64,000 bases of DNA from Methylobacterium sp. J-076 (GTDB lineage: Bacteria; Pseudomonadota; Alphaproteobacteria; Rhizobiales; Beijerinckiaceae), in the NCBI RefSeq assembly GCF_022829405.1, contig NZ_JAKSXW010000149.1:124001-188000 (forward strand), given 5' to 3'. The notes beneath the pieces are model-generated. The model did no database searches. It saw only the letters and a program-made list of their open reading frames with translations, and was not told where the DNA came from. Positions 1 through 8,903 of this stretch are shown piece after piece (the first letter of the stretch is position 1; the number at the start of each line of letters is the position of its first letter). The position numbers were made by a program, and so were the translations under genes.

Positions 1-583
1 CCGCCGAGACCGCCACCGTGACCGCGAGGAAGGCGAGGCCCACCAGCAGGCGGGTGTAGGGCGGCCCCTCGGCCACGTGGGCGCGCATCATCGTCCAGGC
101 GCTGGCGTCCGGGGCGTAGGCCCTCAGGGGGCAGCCCTGCAGGACGAGCACCTGCGTCCGGTTCGGCTGCCGGACGGTGACGGCGTGCTCCACATGCAGC
201 GCCTCGGCGTTGACCGCGGCGATCATCGGGCGCTCCGCCGAGGGCAGGTCGGTCTTCGGGCCGGTGCCCTCGTAGGTCGGGAAGGCGTAGGCCACGGGGC
301 CGCCGGATTCGGTCCAGATGCCGCCCTCGACGCCGGGCAGGGTTTCGAGCGCCAGGGAGACGACGCGCTCCGGCGACAGGCCCACCGACACCTTTCCCTT
401 CCGCCCGGCCATCCGGTCGATGATCTCGCGGCAGCCGCGGGTCACCGCCACCTCCGCCTCGGCCACCTGCACGGCGGTGGATTGCCCGTAGAGGCCGTAC
501 AGCAGCAGGCCCGTGGCGGCCCCGGAGGCCAGCAGCATCATCCAGAGGGCGAGCAGCCGCGCCCGCAGGCTGTTCGTCCTCAC
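1..583 (-). CDS. membrane-bound sensor protein, N-terminal part (cut by window edge)
   Basis: Reading from a GTG at 583 toward position 1 gives 194 residues with no stop, so the 3' part lies outside the window. A hydrophobic helix at about residues 8-31 is followed by an extracytoplasmic stretch of about 145 residues, and a second hydrophobic helix begins near residue 179 and runs off the edge. Two helices flanking a periplasmic domain is the usual front end of a transmembrane sensor kinase or diguanylate cyclase. The output domain is not visible, so the class is an inference supported by the divergent Hpt gene next door. An upstream in-frame start is possible. Confidence 0.6.
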   Translation of the reverse strand, partial: MRTNSLRARLLALWMMLLASGAATGLLLYGLYGQSTAVQVAEAEVAVTRGCREIIDRMAGRKGKVSVGLSPERVVSLALETLPGVEGGIWTESGGPVAYAFPTYEGTGPKTDLPSAERPMIAAVNAEALHVEHAVTVRQPNRTQVLVLQGCPLRAYAPDASAWTMMRAHVAEGPPYTRLLVGLAFLAVTVAVSA

Positions 584-756
584 GGTCGCGTTCGGCTCGC
601 CACAATTATGCTCCCGGTCCCCCCGGACGCCGGGTCGGGACCATCTCCGCGACGACAACGTGATCGGCCGACGATGGAGCTGAGTTGGAGGATCTGCTTA
701 AGCGGGGCATTCTGCATGGCAGAAAGGCAATCTCCAACTCCAGGAAGCCCGGTCCC

Positions 757-1086
757 GTGTCCACCCCCGAACTCGTCAACGCGAGCACGATCGACGAACT
801 CGCCGACGTGATCGGGATGGAGCGGCTGGAGAAGCTGATCGACCGGTTCATCGCCAGCCTCGCCGAGGCCTTCCCTGGCGAGGGGCGGGCGGCGGCGGAG
901 GTCGGCCGCGAGGCGCACACCTTCGTGTCCATGGCGGGGATGCTCGGCTGCGACGCCCTCTCCGAGGCGTGCCGGACCCTCGAACACCGGGTGAAGCGGG
1001 GCGAGGACATCGCCGCGCCCCTCGGCGAGGCCCGGCGGGCGCGGGACGCCACCCACGACGCCCTGGTGAGGCGTCGCGGAGGCTGA
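757..1086 (+). CDS. Hpt-domain histidine phosphotransfer protein
   Basis: A 109-residue protein made of a single Hpt four-helix domain. The phosphorylatable His is at residue 54 in AHTFVSMAGMLG, followed by the usual LSEACRTLE helix. Hpt proteins relay phosphate between hybrid kinases and response regulators in the cytoplasm. I chose the GTG at 757 because AGGAAG lies 9 bases upstream. The frame stays open to a TTG at 685, which has no such site. It is divergent from a membrane sensor and converges, 12 bases apart, with an HWE kinase, so a local phosphorelay is plausible but not shown. Confidence 0.8.
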   Translation: MSTPELVNASTIDELADVIGMERLEKLIDRFIASLAEAFPGEGRAAAEVGREAHTFVSMAGMLGCDALSEACRTLEHRVKRGEDIAAPLGEARRARDATHDALVRRRGG

Positions 1087-1098
1087 CCGGAGAAGGGG

Positions 1099-2364
1099 CT
1101 AGCCCGCCATCTGCAGGGCGTAGGGTTCCGCCGGGACCGACAGGAGCGGGCTCTCGAAGCTCAACACGGCCCCGGAGACCGGATAGTCGAGGCGCACGCT
1201 GCCCCCGAAGCTGTGGGCGAGGCTCCGGGCGATCAGCCGGGTGCCGAACCCGGTGCGGGTCGGCGGCGCCACCGCGGGTCCGTCCACCTCCTCCCACCGG
1301 AAGCAAAGGACCGGCTGGCCGCCCGGGGCCGCGTCCAGCACGGTCCAAGACACCGCCACGTGGCCGGCCCCGGTCGAGAGCGCACCGTATTTCGTGGCGT
1401 TGGTGCCGAGCTCGTGCAGCATCAGCGCCAGGGTCATGCCCTGGTGGGCGGTCAGGGTCACGTCCGGCCCGTCGATCCGGAAGCGGCCGGGCCTGCCGTC
1501 CCCATGGAGCGTCACCGCCGTCTCCACCAGGGCGCGGAGGGGGGCGCTGGCGAAGGAGCCGCGCACCAGCACGTCGTGGGCCTGCGCCAGGGCGAGGAGC
1601 CGCGCCGACAGGGCGTCCGCCGCGGTGGCCAGGGATTCCGCGTTGCGCAGGGTCTGCGCCGCCACCGCCTGGACCAATGCCAGGGTGTTCTTCATCCGGT
1701 GCGCCATTTCCTGCATCAGCAGGGTCTGCCGCGCCTCGGTGTTCTTCAACTCGGTGATGTCGCGGGCGACGGCCAGGATGCGCTCGGGCCGCTCGTCCGC
1801 CCCGTGGATCGGCGTGACGGCGATGTCCCACCATGTGGAGACGTCGCGGACTTCGAGCTCCGCCTTGAAGCGGTTCGAGTGCCCGAGCCGCGCCGCGTGC
1901 AGGCCGCCGAGCACGGCGGCGCGGCTCTCGGGGCAGATCCAGAAATCGACGAAGGGTTGGCCGGTCGCCTCGGCCGCGGTGAGGAGGCCGAGGATCGACG
2001 GGCCGTTCTCGCTCATGGTGAGCAGGCCGCCGTCGAGGTCGAGCATCGCGACGAAGTCGTTCGTCGACCAGAGGATGCGGCGGGCGAACTCCTCACTCAC
2101 CTTCAGCTTCAGGTTCAGGCCCTCGGCATCGGCCAGCCGGGCCGCGCCGTCCTCGAGATCGCGCTGGTAGAGGGCCGCGTTCGTCTCCGCCGCGACGCGC
2201 TCCGTCTCGACCACGTGGCCGAGATGGACGTTGCGCTCGCTCGCGATGCCGGCCAGCTCCATCGCTTGGCTCAGCAGCCGGCGCAGGCGGGCATTCTCCC
2301 CCTCGAGCAGCCGGAGGCGGCCACCGGCCTGATCCTGTTCCGTCAGCGCAACCCGCAGATCCAT
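1099..2364 (-). CDS. PAS-domain sensor histidine kinase of the HWE family
   Basis: A cytoplasmic kinase of 421 residues. Residues 15-90 are a charged, coiled-coil-like region. A PAS domain spans about 95-205 and ends in the PAC signature ILAVARDITELKN. The dimerisation helix carries the phosphorylatable His222 in EMAHRMKNTLALVQ. The ATPase domain has N322 in LHELGTNATKYGAL and the WxE motif (FRWEE), which together mark HWE/HisKA_2 kinases, a family common in Rhizobiales and often linked to light or general stress signalling. No membrane helix is visible. The ATG at 2364 was chosen over an upstream in-frame start because it begins the predicted helix and has a G-rich site before it. No response regulator is adjacent; the convergent Hpt gene is a candidate partner. 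Confidence 0.85.
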   Translation of the reverse strand: MDLRVALTEQDQAGGRLRLLEGENARLRRLLSQAMELAGIASERNVHLGHVVETERVAAETNAALYQRDLEDGAARLADAEGLNLKLKVSEEFARRILWSTNDFVAMLDLDGGLLTMSENGPSILGLLTAAEATGQPFVDFWICPESRAAVLGGLHAARLGHSNRFKAELEVRDVSTWWDIAVTPIHGADERPERILAVARDITELKNTEARQTLLMQEMAHRMKNTLALVQAVAAQTLRNAESLATAADALSARLLALAQAHDVLVRGSFASAPLRALVETAVTLHGDGRPGRFRIDGPDVTLTAHQGMTLALMLHELGTNATKYGALSTGAGHVAVSWTVLDAAPGGQPVLCFRWEEVDGPAVAPPTRTGFGTRLIARSLAHSFGGSVRLDYPVSGAVLSFESPLLSVPAEPYALQMAG

Positions 2365-2631
2365 GACAGCGCCCCCGCCGTACCCCGCATCGCAGACCCC
2401 TTGTCGGGGCGAGACCCAGCCGTGACCCGCCGAAGGCAAGACTGGCGACGATCTGTCGAGGCGAAGACGACGGTGACGGATAGGCCCGCTTCTGAACCGA
2501 CGCCCCGCCCGCGATCACGCGATTCGAGGGGTCAGGAACGGTAACACGGTGCCGGGGTGCCGCAAGCGAAGTCTGTCCTTCCCCACTTGCGACAAAACGA
2601 CGAGATACGAAATTCGTATTCGGTGTGCGCC

Positions 2632-4263
2632 TCAGCGCTTTCGCATGAGAAGCACCAGCCAGCCGATCCCCAGAATAAAGACGACGAGGCCGATCGATAC
2701 GAAGACCGGCGTGCCCAAATCGATGAGGCGGGGGGCGAGCTGGGTCGCGAATGCAGCCACGACCAGGGCCACTGCGACCCGGGCGGCGGCCCGCTCGATG
2801 CCGCGGGTGACCTTTTCCAGGCCCTTGATCTCGATCTCGACGGTGACGCGGCCCTGCTTGAGCCGCACCAGCATCAGGTGGATCAGGGTCGGCAGTTCCG
2901 AGGCCGCCCCGAAGAGGCCGGCGCCCAACGCCTCGGCCTTCTGTTTCAGGCCGTCCAGGGAGAATTGCGAGCGCATGCTCGCCTGCACCGTCGGCCCGGC
3001 GGCGGCGAACAGGTCGAAGTTCGGGTCGAGGTGGCGCATCACGCCGTCGGCCGTCACGAGGCCCTTGAACAGGATCGCGAGGTCTGTGGGCATCGCAAGG
3101 TCGTTCTCGCGGGCCATGTTCATGAAATCGGTGAGGACGAGCCCGAGGTTCAGCGGGATCGTCGAGTGGCTCTCCACGAAGGACTGGGCGGAGACCTGGA
3201 GCTTCGTGAGGTCGGGGTTGCTGGTGCCGGTCCAGTCGAGCAGCACGGCCATCAGGCCGTCCGCGTCCTGCTTCAGCATGGCGCCGATCAGCACGAGGAG
3301 CTGGGTGCGCCGCCGCTGGGACAGGCGGCCGATGATGCCGAAATCGATGAAGCCGATGCGGTTTCCCGACATCGCCAGCATGTTGCCGGGGTGCGGGTCG
3401 GCGTGGAACTGGCCCTCGATCAGGGCCATCTGCAGGAACGCGTCGGTGCCCTTCTGGGCGAGGAGCTTCTTGTCGATCCCCGCCGCCTGGAGCGCCGCGT
3501 CGTCGTTGGGCGGGATGCCGTGGATGAAGTCCTGCACGAGCACCCGCTCGGAGCAGTACTCCCAGTGGATCTTCGGGAAGATGATGTCGTCCCGGCCGAC
3601 GAAGATCTGCGCGAGCTGCTCGCAGTTGCGGGCCTCGTTGAGGAGGTCGAGTTCGCCGTTGAGGCCGTCCGCGAGGTGGCGCATCTGCTCCCGCGGCTGG
3701 TAGCGGGCCATGTCGGGCCACTCGGTCTCCAGGATGCGGGCGCCGTGCGCCATCAGCCGCAGGTCGGCCTCGATGATCTTGCGCAGGTTCGGCCGCACCA
3801 CCTTGACGATGACGTCCTCGCCCGAGTGCAGGCGCGCCCGGTAGACCTGGGCGATGGAGGCCGAGGCGATCGGCTCGACGTTGAACTCGGCGAAGACCTC
3901 GGTGGGCGGGGCGCCGAGATCCTGCTCCAGCTGCGGCCCGATCTGCTCCCACGACACGGGGACGACCTGGCTGTGCAGCTTCTGCAACTCCTCCGTCCAG
4001 GCGGGGGAGAGAAGGTCGGGCCGGCTCGCCAGGATCTGGCCGAACTTGATGAAGGTCGGCCCGAGCGCCTCGATGGCCCGGCGCATGCGCTCGGGTTCGG
4101 AGAGGCGGGTCACGTCGAGGCGCGGCTGGCGACGGGGCAGCAGGGGGAGGGCGCGCAGACCGAGCCGATCCACGACGCGGGTCACGCCGAAGCCGATCAG
4201 GATCGAGGCAATCTCCGACAGCCGCTGGCGGTCGCGTGCGGCAACGAAGGCGGTTTTGAGCAT
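2632..4263 (-). CDS. ubiB: UbiB/ABC1 family atypical kinase (ubiquinone biosynthesis)
   Basis: 543 residues. The family marks are in order: the KxGQ motif in LGPTFIKFGQILASRPDLL, an Ala-rich nucleotide loop in ASASIAQVYRARL, the catalytic-loop equivalent FHADPHPGNM, the metal-binding IDFG, and two hydrophobic helices at the extreme C-terminus that anchor the protein to the inner membrane. UbiB proteins are ATPases/atypical kinases needed for coenzyme Q assembly. Length and domain order are normal. The start could be the ATG at 4263 or a GTG at 4296 in the same frame; neither has a strong ribosome site. It lies on the same strand as the aminotransferase upstream but is separated from it by a strong hairpin, so it is probably transcribed alone. 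Confidence 0.88.
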   Translation of the reverse strand: MLKTAFVAARDRQRLSEIASILIGFGVTRVVDRLGLRALPLLPRRQPRLDVTRLSEPERMRRAIEALGPTFIKFGQILASRPDLLSPAWTEELQKLHSQVVPVSWEQIGPQLEQDLGAPPTEVFAEFNVEPIASASIAQVYRARLHSGEDVIVKVVRPNLRKIIEADLRLMAHGARILETEWPDMARYQPREQMRHLADGLNGELDLLNEARNCEQLAQIFVGRDDIIFPKIHWEYCSERVLVQDFIHGIPPNDDAALQAAGIDKKLLAQKGTDAFLQMALIEGQFHADPHPGNMLAMSGNRIGFIDFGIIGRLSQRRRTQLLVLIGAMLKQDADGLMAVLLDWTGTSNPDLTKLQVSAQSFVESHSTIPLNLGLVLTDFMNMARENDLAMPTDLAILFKGLVTADGVMRHLDPNFDLFAAAGPTVQASMRSQFSLDGLKQKAEALGAGLFGAASELPTLIHLMLVRLKQGRVTVEIEIKGLEKVTRGIERAAARVAVALVVAAFATQLAPRLIDLGTPVFVSIGLVVFILGIGWLVLLMRKR

Positions 4264-4342
4264 GGGGCTGGCGGTGTCCCTGGGGTTGGCCCCCACCGCA
4301 GCCCGATCTTAAGGACTTTTTTGGGACCTACTTACGCAAAGC

Positions 4343-4375
4343 GGACGGCGCCGCCGCGGCATCGCGGCGCCGTCC
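4343..4375 (-). terminator. GC-rich hairpin after the aminotransferase gene
   Basis: Perfect 12-bp arms at 4343-4354 and 4364-4375 enclose a 9-base loop, just downstream of the stop codon of the minus-strand aminotransferase. There is no long U-tract after it, only a short T-rich GCTTTGCG. It is probably a terminator or a 3' stabilising stem separating this gene from ubiB. Confidence 0.6.
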
Positions 4376-4382
4376 CCGGGCG

Positions 4383-5588
4383 TCAGCCCTTCACGGAGGC
4401 GTCGATGGCGTCGAGCACCCGGTCGATGTTGTGGGCGTTGAGGGCGGCCACGCAGACCCGGCCCGTCTCCAGGGCATAGACCTCGTGGGTGTCGCGCAGG
4501 CGCACCGCCTCGTCGGGGGTGAGGCCGGTGTAGGAGAACATGCCCTTCTGCACCTTGATCGCCTCGAAACCCCGGTCGGGGTGGCGCTGGTGCAGGCTGT
4601 CGGCCATCCGCACCCGCATCTCCTTGATGCGCTCGCGCATCTGGCCGAGCTCCTTCTCCCAATCGGCCCGCAGGGCGGGGTCGGTGAGCACCGTCTCGAC
4701 GATGGCCGCGCCGTGGGTATGCGGGTTCGAGTAGCTCGCCCGCACGAGACGCTTGGCCAGGGCCTCGACCTTGGCGCGCATGGCCGGCTCGGACGCGACG
4801 ATGGTGAGCGCGCCGACGCGCTCGCCGTAGAGCGAGAACGACTTCGAGAAGGACGAGGCCACGAGGAATTCCTGGCCCGATTCGGCGAACATCCGCACCG
4901 GTGCGGCATCGTCGTCGAGGCCGAGGCCGAAGCCCTGGTAGGCGATGTCGAGGAAGGGGATGAGCCCGCGGGACTGCATCAGCGGCACGAGGTCGGCCCA
5001 CTCCTCGTGGGTGAGGTCCGCCCCGGTCGGGTTGTGGCAACAGGCGTGCAGCACCACGATGGAGCCCCCGGGCAGGGCCTCCAGGGCGGCGCGCATGGCC
5101 GGATAGTCGGCCCCGCCGGTCTCGGCGTCGAAATAGGGATAGTCCACGACGGTGAACCCGGCCTGGGTGAACAGGGCGCGGTGGTTCTCCCAGGTCGGGT
5201 CGCTCACGGCCACGGTGGCGCCGGGCTTCAGCTTGGCCAGCACGTCGGCGCCGATCTTAAGGGCGCCGGTTCCGCCGACGCTCTGAAGGGTCGCCGCGCG
5301 GTTCTGCGACAGGATCGGCGCGCCGGCCCCGAAGAGCAGCGCCTGCACGGCGTCGCGGAACGGCTTCGTCCCCTCGATCGGCCGGTAGGTCTTCGGCAGC
5401 GCCTTGTCGATCCAGCGCTTCTCGGCCTCCTGCACGGCGCGCAGGCGCGGCACCTTGCCTTCCGCATCGGTGTAGACGCCGATGGCGAGGTTCAGCTTGC
5501 CCGGGCGGGTATCGGCATTGAACGCCTCGAACAGGCGCATGATGGGGTCGAGCGGCGCATCCTGGATGCCGGCGAACAGCGAGGTCAT
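4383..5588 (-). CDS. tyrB: aromatic amino acid/aspartate aminotransferase (class I PLP enzyme)
   Basis: 401 residues, the normal length for the aspartate/aromatic aminotransferase subgroup Ib (AspC/TyrB type). It starts MTSLFAGIQDAPLDPI, the typical arm of that subgroup. The PLP-binding lysine is K249 in SSFSKSFSLYGERVG. Also visible are HNPTGADLT (N186), the cofactor Asp in FLDIAYQGF, and a C-terminal GRVCVAALN that carries the carboxylate-binding Arg. It transfers amino groups between 2-oxoglutarate and oxaloacetate or aromatic keto acids in the cytoplasm. The sequence alone does not separate TyrB from AspC preference. It is divergent from the periplasmic binding protein gene. Confidence 0.88.
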   Translation of the reverse strand: MTSLFAGIQDAPLDPIMRLFEAFNADTRPGKLNLAIGVYTDAEGKVPRLRAVQEAEKRWIDKALPKTYRPIEGTKPFRDAVQALLFGAGAPILSQNRAATLQSVGGTGALKIGADVLAKLKPGATVAVSDPTWENHRALFTQAGFTVVDYPYFDAETGGADYPAMRAALEALPGGSIVVLHACCHNPTGADLTHEEWADLVPLMQSRGLIPFLDIAYQGFGLGLDDDAAPVRMFAESGQEFLVASSFSKSFSLYGERVGALTIVASEPAMRAKVEALAKRLVRASYSNPHTHGAAIVETVLTDPALRADWEKELGQMRERIKEMRVRMADSLHQRHPDRGFEAIKVQKGMFSYTGLTPDEAVRLRDTHEVYALETGRVCVAALNAHNIDRVLDAIDASVKG

Positions 5589-5758
5589 TGAATGTGTCCC
5601 GAAACGGCGGAGGCGGCCCGCCGGGGACGAAGTCTCGCCGCCGCGGCACTGCGGGCCGGCCGCCTTATCGCGCAGTTCGCCGCGGATCGCGACCCTGCGG
5701 ATGCGGGACGCCGGCGGAAAAAGCGTGCGATCGCCTGTGCCCCGAAGAAAAAGCCGCG

Positions 5759-5789
5759 TTGCGCCGGACTGCGGAGGGCGGCTTATACT
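5759..5789 (+). promoter_or_regulatory. putative sigma-70-type promoter of the substrate-binding protein gene
   Basis: TTGCGC (5759-5764) and TATACT (5784-5789) are separated by 19 bases. They lie 37 bases before the ATG at 5826, giving a short leader. The -10 box is the only good TATAAT-like hexamer in this stretch; the spacer is longer than ideal. Confidence 0.4.
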
Positions 5790-5825
5790 CGCGCCACTCC
5801 GCACCCGCCGGGGACGCACCGGACC

Positions 5826-6965
5826 ATGAGAGCCCGTTCCGCTACCCTCGGCCTGATCCTCTGCCCGATCTTCGGCCTTATCGGCTCGCTCCCCGCCGCC
5901 GCCCAGGCGACGGCCAGGATCGGCCTGTCGGCCCCCCTCACCGGACCGGACGCCGCCTTCGGCCAGGGGCTCCGCCTCGGGGCGGAGCAAGCGGTGGCCG
6001 ACCTCAACAGGGCGGGTCCGCAACGCTTCGCCCTGACGGTCGCCGACGACGGGGGTGACCCCCGGCAGGCGGGGGCCATCGCGGCGCGGTTCGCCACCGA
6101 CGGCATCTCGATGGTCGTCGGGCCCTTCGAATCTGCGGCCGTCGCCGCCGCGGCGGCGGCCGGCGAGCGGGCCGGCACCGTCGTCATCGCCCCCGGCGCC
6201 ACCTACGGCCCCCTGACGGGACGGGGCCTGTGGAACCTGTTCCGCCTCGGCACCGGCGACCCGCAGCAGGGGAGAGCCGCCGCCGACTACCTTGCCAAGG
6301 CCTTCGCCGGCCGCCCCGTCGCCATCGTCAGCGACCAGACCACGTTCGGGCGCAGCCTCGCGGACGCCGTCGCCGGGCGGCTCCATGAACTCGACCGGCG
6401 CGAGGCCGTCTTCGAGGGCATCGACCGGGGCACCAGGGATTTCGGCCCGCTCGTGGCGCGCCTGTCCGCGGCCAAAGTCGCGGCCGTCTACTTCGGCGGC
6501 CTGGGGCCGGATGCCGCCGGGCTTGTCAGGGCCATGCGCGAGGCTCGCCTCGGCGCGACGCTGGTGGCGAGCGACGGCATCCTCGGCGCCGCCTTCGCCG
6601 CCCTCGGCCCGGCGGGGGAGGGGACCGTGATGACGATGCCCCCCGACCCTCCCCGTCTGCCGGAGGGTCGGGCGCCGCGCCCGCCCCGGTCCCCCGAGGC
6701 CGATGCCGTGGCGACGGGGGCCTACGCCGCCGTGCAACTCTTCGCCCAGGCCCTCGACCGCGGGCGGGCGCTCGACGGCAGGACCGGGCGGGTCGATGGG
6801 CGGAAGCTGGCCCAGGCCCTGCACGACGGCGGCTTCAAGACGGTGCTCGGGCCGGTCGCCTTCGACGGGCGGGGCGACCTCAGCGGCGGCGCGGTGGTCC
6901 TCCGGGTCTGGCGCCGCATGCCCGACGGGCGCCTCGACTATGCCGGGCAGGAGCCGCCCTCCTGA
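5826..6965 (+). CDS. periplasmic substrate-binding protein, branched-chain amino acid (LivJ) type
   Basis: 379 residues. The N-terminus is a signal peptide (MRARSATLGLILCPIFGL, cleavage probably after PAAAQA). The mature protein opens with ATARIGLSAPLTGPDAAFGQ, typical of the Leu/Ile/Val-binding family (Peripla_BP_6), followed by a two-lobe fold. It should bind a small ligand in the periplasm for an ABC importer, but no permease or ATPase gene is nearby, so the partner is encoded elsewhere or the protein acts as a stand-alone sensor. The ligand cannot be named. I chose the ATG at 5826 because it gives a proper signal peptide and is preceded by a TATACT box. Confidence 0.8.
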   Translation: MRARSATLGLILCPIFGLIGSLPAAAQATARIGLSAPLTGPDAAFGQGLRLGAEQAVADLNRAGPQRFALTVADDGGDPRQAGAIAARFATDGISMVVGPFESAAVAAAAAAGERAGTVVIAPGATYGPLTGRGLWNLFRLGTGDPQQGRAAADYLAKAFAGRPVAIVSDQTTFGRSLADAVAGRLHELDRREAVFEGIDRGTRDFGPLVARLSAAKVAAVYFGGLGPDAAGLVRAMREARLGATLVASDGILGAAFAALGPAGEGTVMTMPPDPPRLPEGRAPRPPRSPEADAVATGAYAAVQLFAQALDRGRALDGRTGRVDGRKLAQALHDGGFKTVLGPVAFDGRGDLSGGAVVLRVWRRMPDGRLDYAGQEPPS

Positions 6966-7187
6966 CCGTTCCGGTGACGAAAGAGGCGGTATGGCGGCCG
7001 GGGGAACGCCACAGCCGACTTGCGGCGCCCTTCCTTCACGACTAAATCCGTGCTTCGCCGCCGGGCAGCCGCGATCCGTCTTCACGGATCGGACCGTCGC
7101 GCTCCGGCGTTTTTCAGACGACACGGGTTGTCGAACGCATTGTTTGCCGGAACGCCTGCTGCCGGACGGTTCGACTGGAGAGGGTGT

Positions 7188-7463
7188 ATGGCAAAAGAAG
7201 AGTTGATGCAGTTCGACGGTCTCGTGATCGAGATCCTTCCCGATGCCCGCTACCGCGTGCAGTTGGACCAGGGCCACGAGATCGTGGCCTACACCGCGGG
7301 CAAGATGAAGAAGAACCGCATCAAGACCCTGGCCGGGGACCGGGTGACGGTGGAGATGTCGCCGTACGACCTGGAAAAGGGCCGCCTCGTGTTCCGCCAC
7401 AAGGACGAGCGTGCCTCCGGTCCGCGTCCCCCCGTGCGCGGCGGCCAGTTCCGTCGCCGCTGA
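7188..7463 (+). CDS. infA: translation initiation factor IF-1 with basic C-terminal extension
   Basis: 91 residues. It begins MAKEELMQFDGLVIEILPDA and carries the conserved S1-like OB fold (HEIVAYTAGKMKKNRIKTL, GDRVTVEMSPYDLEKGR). IF-1 binds the ribosomal A site during initiation with IF-2 and IF-3. The usual protein is about 72 residues; here about 19 extra residues, rich in Arg, Pro and Gly, follow RLVFRHKDE. Rhizobiales often carry a second, longer infA of this kind. A GGAGAGGG ribosome site sits just before the ATG. The EamA transporter gene begins one base after its stop codon. Confidence 0.9.
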   Translation: MAKEELMQFDGLVIEILPDARYRVQLDQGHEIVAYTAGKMKKNRIKTLAGDRVTVEMSPYDLEKGRLVFRHKDERASGPRPPVRGGQFRRR

Positions 7464-7464
7464 G

Positions 7465-8427
7465 GTGAGAGCGCCGGGCGGCGGCTCCGTCGCGTCGGCC
7501 TATCCCCTCCTGACCCTGACGGCCCTGCTCTGGGCGGGGAACGCCGTCACCAGCCGGTGGGCACCGGGCCACGTCTCGCCGCAGGTCATCACGTCCCTGC
7601 GCTGGCTGATCGCCTGCGCGGTGCTGCTGCCCTTCGCCGGACCGCGCATCGCGGCGGAGTGGCCGGTGCTGCGGAGGCACTGGGTGCGGATCCTGCTGAT
7701 GGGCGGGCTCGGCTACACCGCCTTCAACTGCCTGTTCTACGCGGCGGGCACCTATACCGGTGCCGTCAACCTCGCCCTGTTCCAGGGCTCGATCCCGGTC
7801 ATGGTGATCGTGGCCAACCGGATCGCCTACGGCGTGCCGGTCGGTCTCGGGCAGGCCGTGGGGGTGGTGCTGACGCTGGCCGGGGCCGCCCTGGCCGCGA
7901 GCCACGGCGACCTCTCGGTGCTGACGCACCTCGCCTTCAACCGCGGCGACGTGCTCGTCTTCGGGGCCTGCCTCCTCTACGCCGGCTATACCGTCGTCCT
8001 GCCGACGCGGCCGAAGGTGTCGGCCCTGGGCTTCTTCGGCGCGATGGCGATCGCGGCGTTCGTCACCTCCCTGCCGCCGCTGGCGGTGGAATCGGCCACG
8101 GGCCATGCCGTGTGGCCGAGCCATTGGGGCTGGGCGATGGTCGCCTTCGTGGGGCTCGGCCCCTCGCTGCTCGCGCAGCTGTGCTTCATGCGCGGGGTGG
8201 AGCTGATCGGCCCCAACCGCGCAGGCTTGTTCGTGAACCTCGTGCCGATCTTCGGGGCGGGGCTCGCCGTCCTGTTGATCGGCGAGCCCTTCGGCCCGAC
8301 GGAGGCGGCGGCCCTGGCGCTCGTGCTCACCGGGATCGCCTGCGCCGAGCTCCTGAAGCCGCCGCGGGCTCCGGCCGATCCGGCCTACTCGCAGACGCGG
8401 ACGCGGCGGAACAGCACGTCGCCGTAG
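7465..8427 (+). CDS. EamA/DMT-family drug/metabolite transporter
   Basis: About 320 residues with ten hydrophobic helices arranged as two EamA repeats. The first starts at ASAYPLLTLTALLWAGNAV and the second at GDVLVFGACLLYAGYTVV. The family motif LFYAAGTYTGAVNLALFQ and the closing FGAGLAVLLIGEPFGPTEA are typical. It is an inner-membrane exporter of unknown substrate. The GTG at 7465 follows the infA stop by one base, so translational coupling is likely; the frame is also open from a GTG at 7411 inside infA. The last 43 bases overlap the convergent small gene at 8385-8690. Confidence 0.82.
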   Translation: MRAPGGGSVASAYPLLTLTALLWAGNAVTSRWAPGHVSPQVITSLRWLIACAVLLPFAGPRIAAEWPVLRRHWVRILLMGGLGYTAFNCLFYAAGTYTGAVNLALFQGSIPVMVIVANRIAYGVPVGLGQAVGVVLTLAGAALAASHGDLSVLTHLAFNRGDVLVFGACLLYAGYTVVLPTRPKVSALGFFGAMAIAAFVTSLPPLAVESATGHAVWPSHWGWAMVAFVGLGPSLLAQLCFMRGVELIGPNRAGLFVNLVPIFGAGLAVLLIGEPFGPTEAAALALVLTGIACAELLKPPRAPADPAYSQTRTRRNSTSP

Positions 8428-8690
8428 GCATCCACGTAGCGGCGGCGCTCGAAGTGGCAGATCGGGCCTTCATCCTCCTCGACGTAGACCGGCGGCGGGG
8501 CGCGGTAGACGGGGCGGCCGGGGTAGTAGCCGTTGTTGGCGGAGCCGGCGATGGCGCTGCCCACGGCGAGGCCGCCGATGACGCCGAGCGCCGCAGCCCC
8601 CCCTGCGCCGATGCCGTCCCGCGCCTGGGCGGCCGGGGCGAGGGAAACGAGGCCGCTCAAGAGCACGGCCGTGGCGAATGTCACGCGCAT
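8385..8690 (-). CDS. small secreted glycine-zipper-like hypothetical protein
   Basis: 101 residues. It has a clear signal peptide (MRVTFATAVLLSGLVSLAPAAQA), a Gly/Ala-rich zipper-like stretch (GIGAGGAAALGVIGGLAVGSAIAG), a Pro/Tyr-rich linker, and a C-terminal domain with two cysteines (ICHFERRRYVDAYGDVLFRRVRVCE) that could form a disulfide in the periplasm. Function is unknown. It overlaps the convergent transporter gene by 43 bases, so the two 3' ends are antisense to each other. Confidence 0.7.
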   Translation of the reverse strand: MRVTFATAVLLSGLVSLAPAAQARDGIGAGGAAALGVIGGLAVGSAIAGSANNGYYPGRPVYRAPPPVYVEEDEGPICHFERRRYVDAYGDVLFRRVRVCE

Positions 8691-8903
8691 AGCTTAATCC
8701 GTAATGGTCCCACGCCTTCAGACGTTCGACCGATCACACATCAGCTTTCGGGCGATTGTTCGGCGAAGGACGAAGGCCTTGCCCGACCGGGTGGACACCC
8801 CGGGTGAGGGCGGCAGGGGAGCGGGGAGGTGAGGGACCGCCGGGCGACGCTTGACGGCGGCGGCGCGGCACCCGAAACCGGCCTCCGGGACAAGGGGAAC
8901 GTG

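Noticed and set aside
7148..7175. GGAAC followed by GGTT upstream of infA as an EcfG promoter
   Set aside because: The spacer to GTT is 15 bases, short of the 16-17 required before CGTT, and the flanking C is missing.
4383..7400. A 1005-codon minus-strand frame extending the aminotransferase upstream
   Set aside because: The extension lies antisense to the substrate-binding protein gene and reads as His/Arg/Pro-rich filler. The enzyme starts naturally at 5588.
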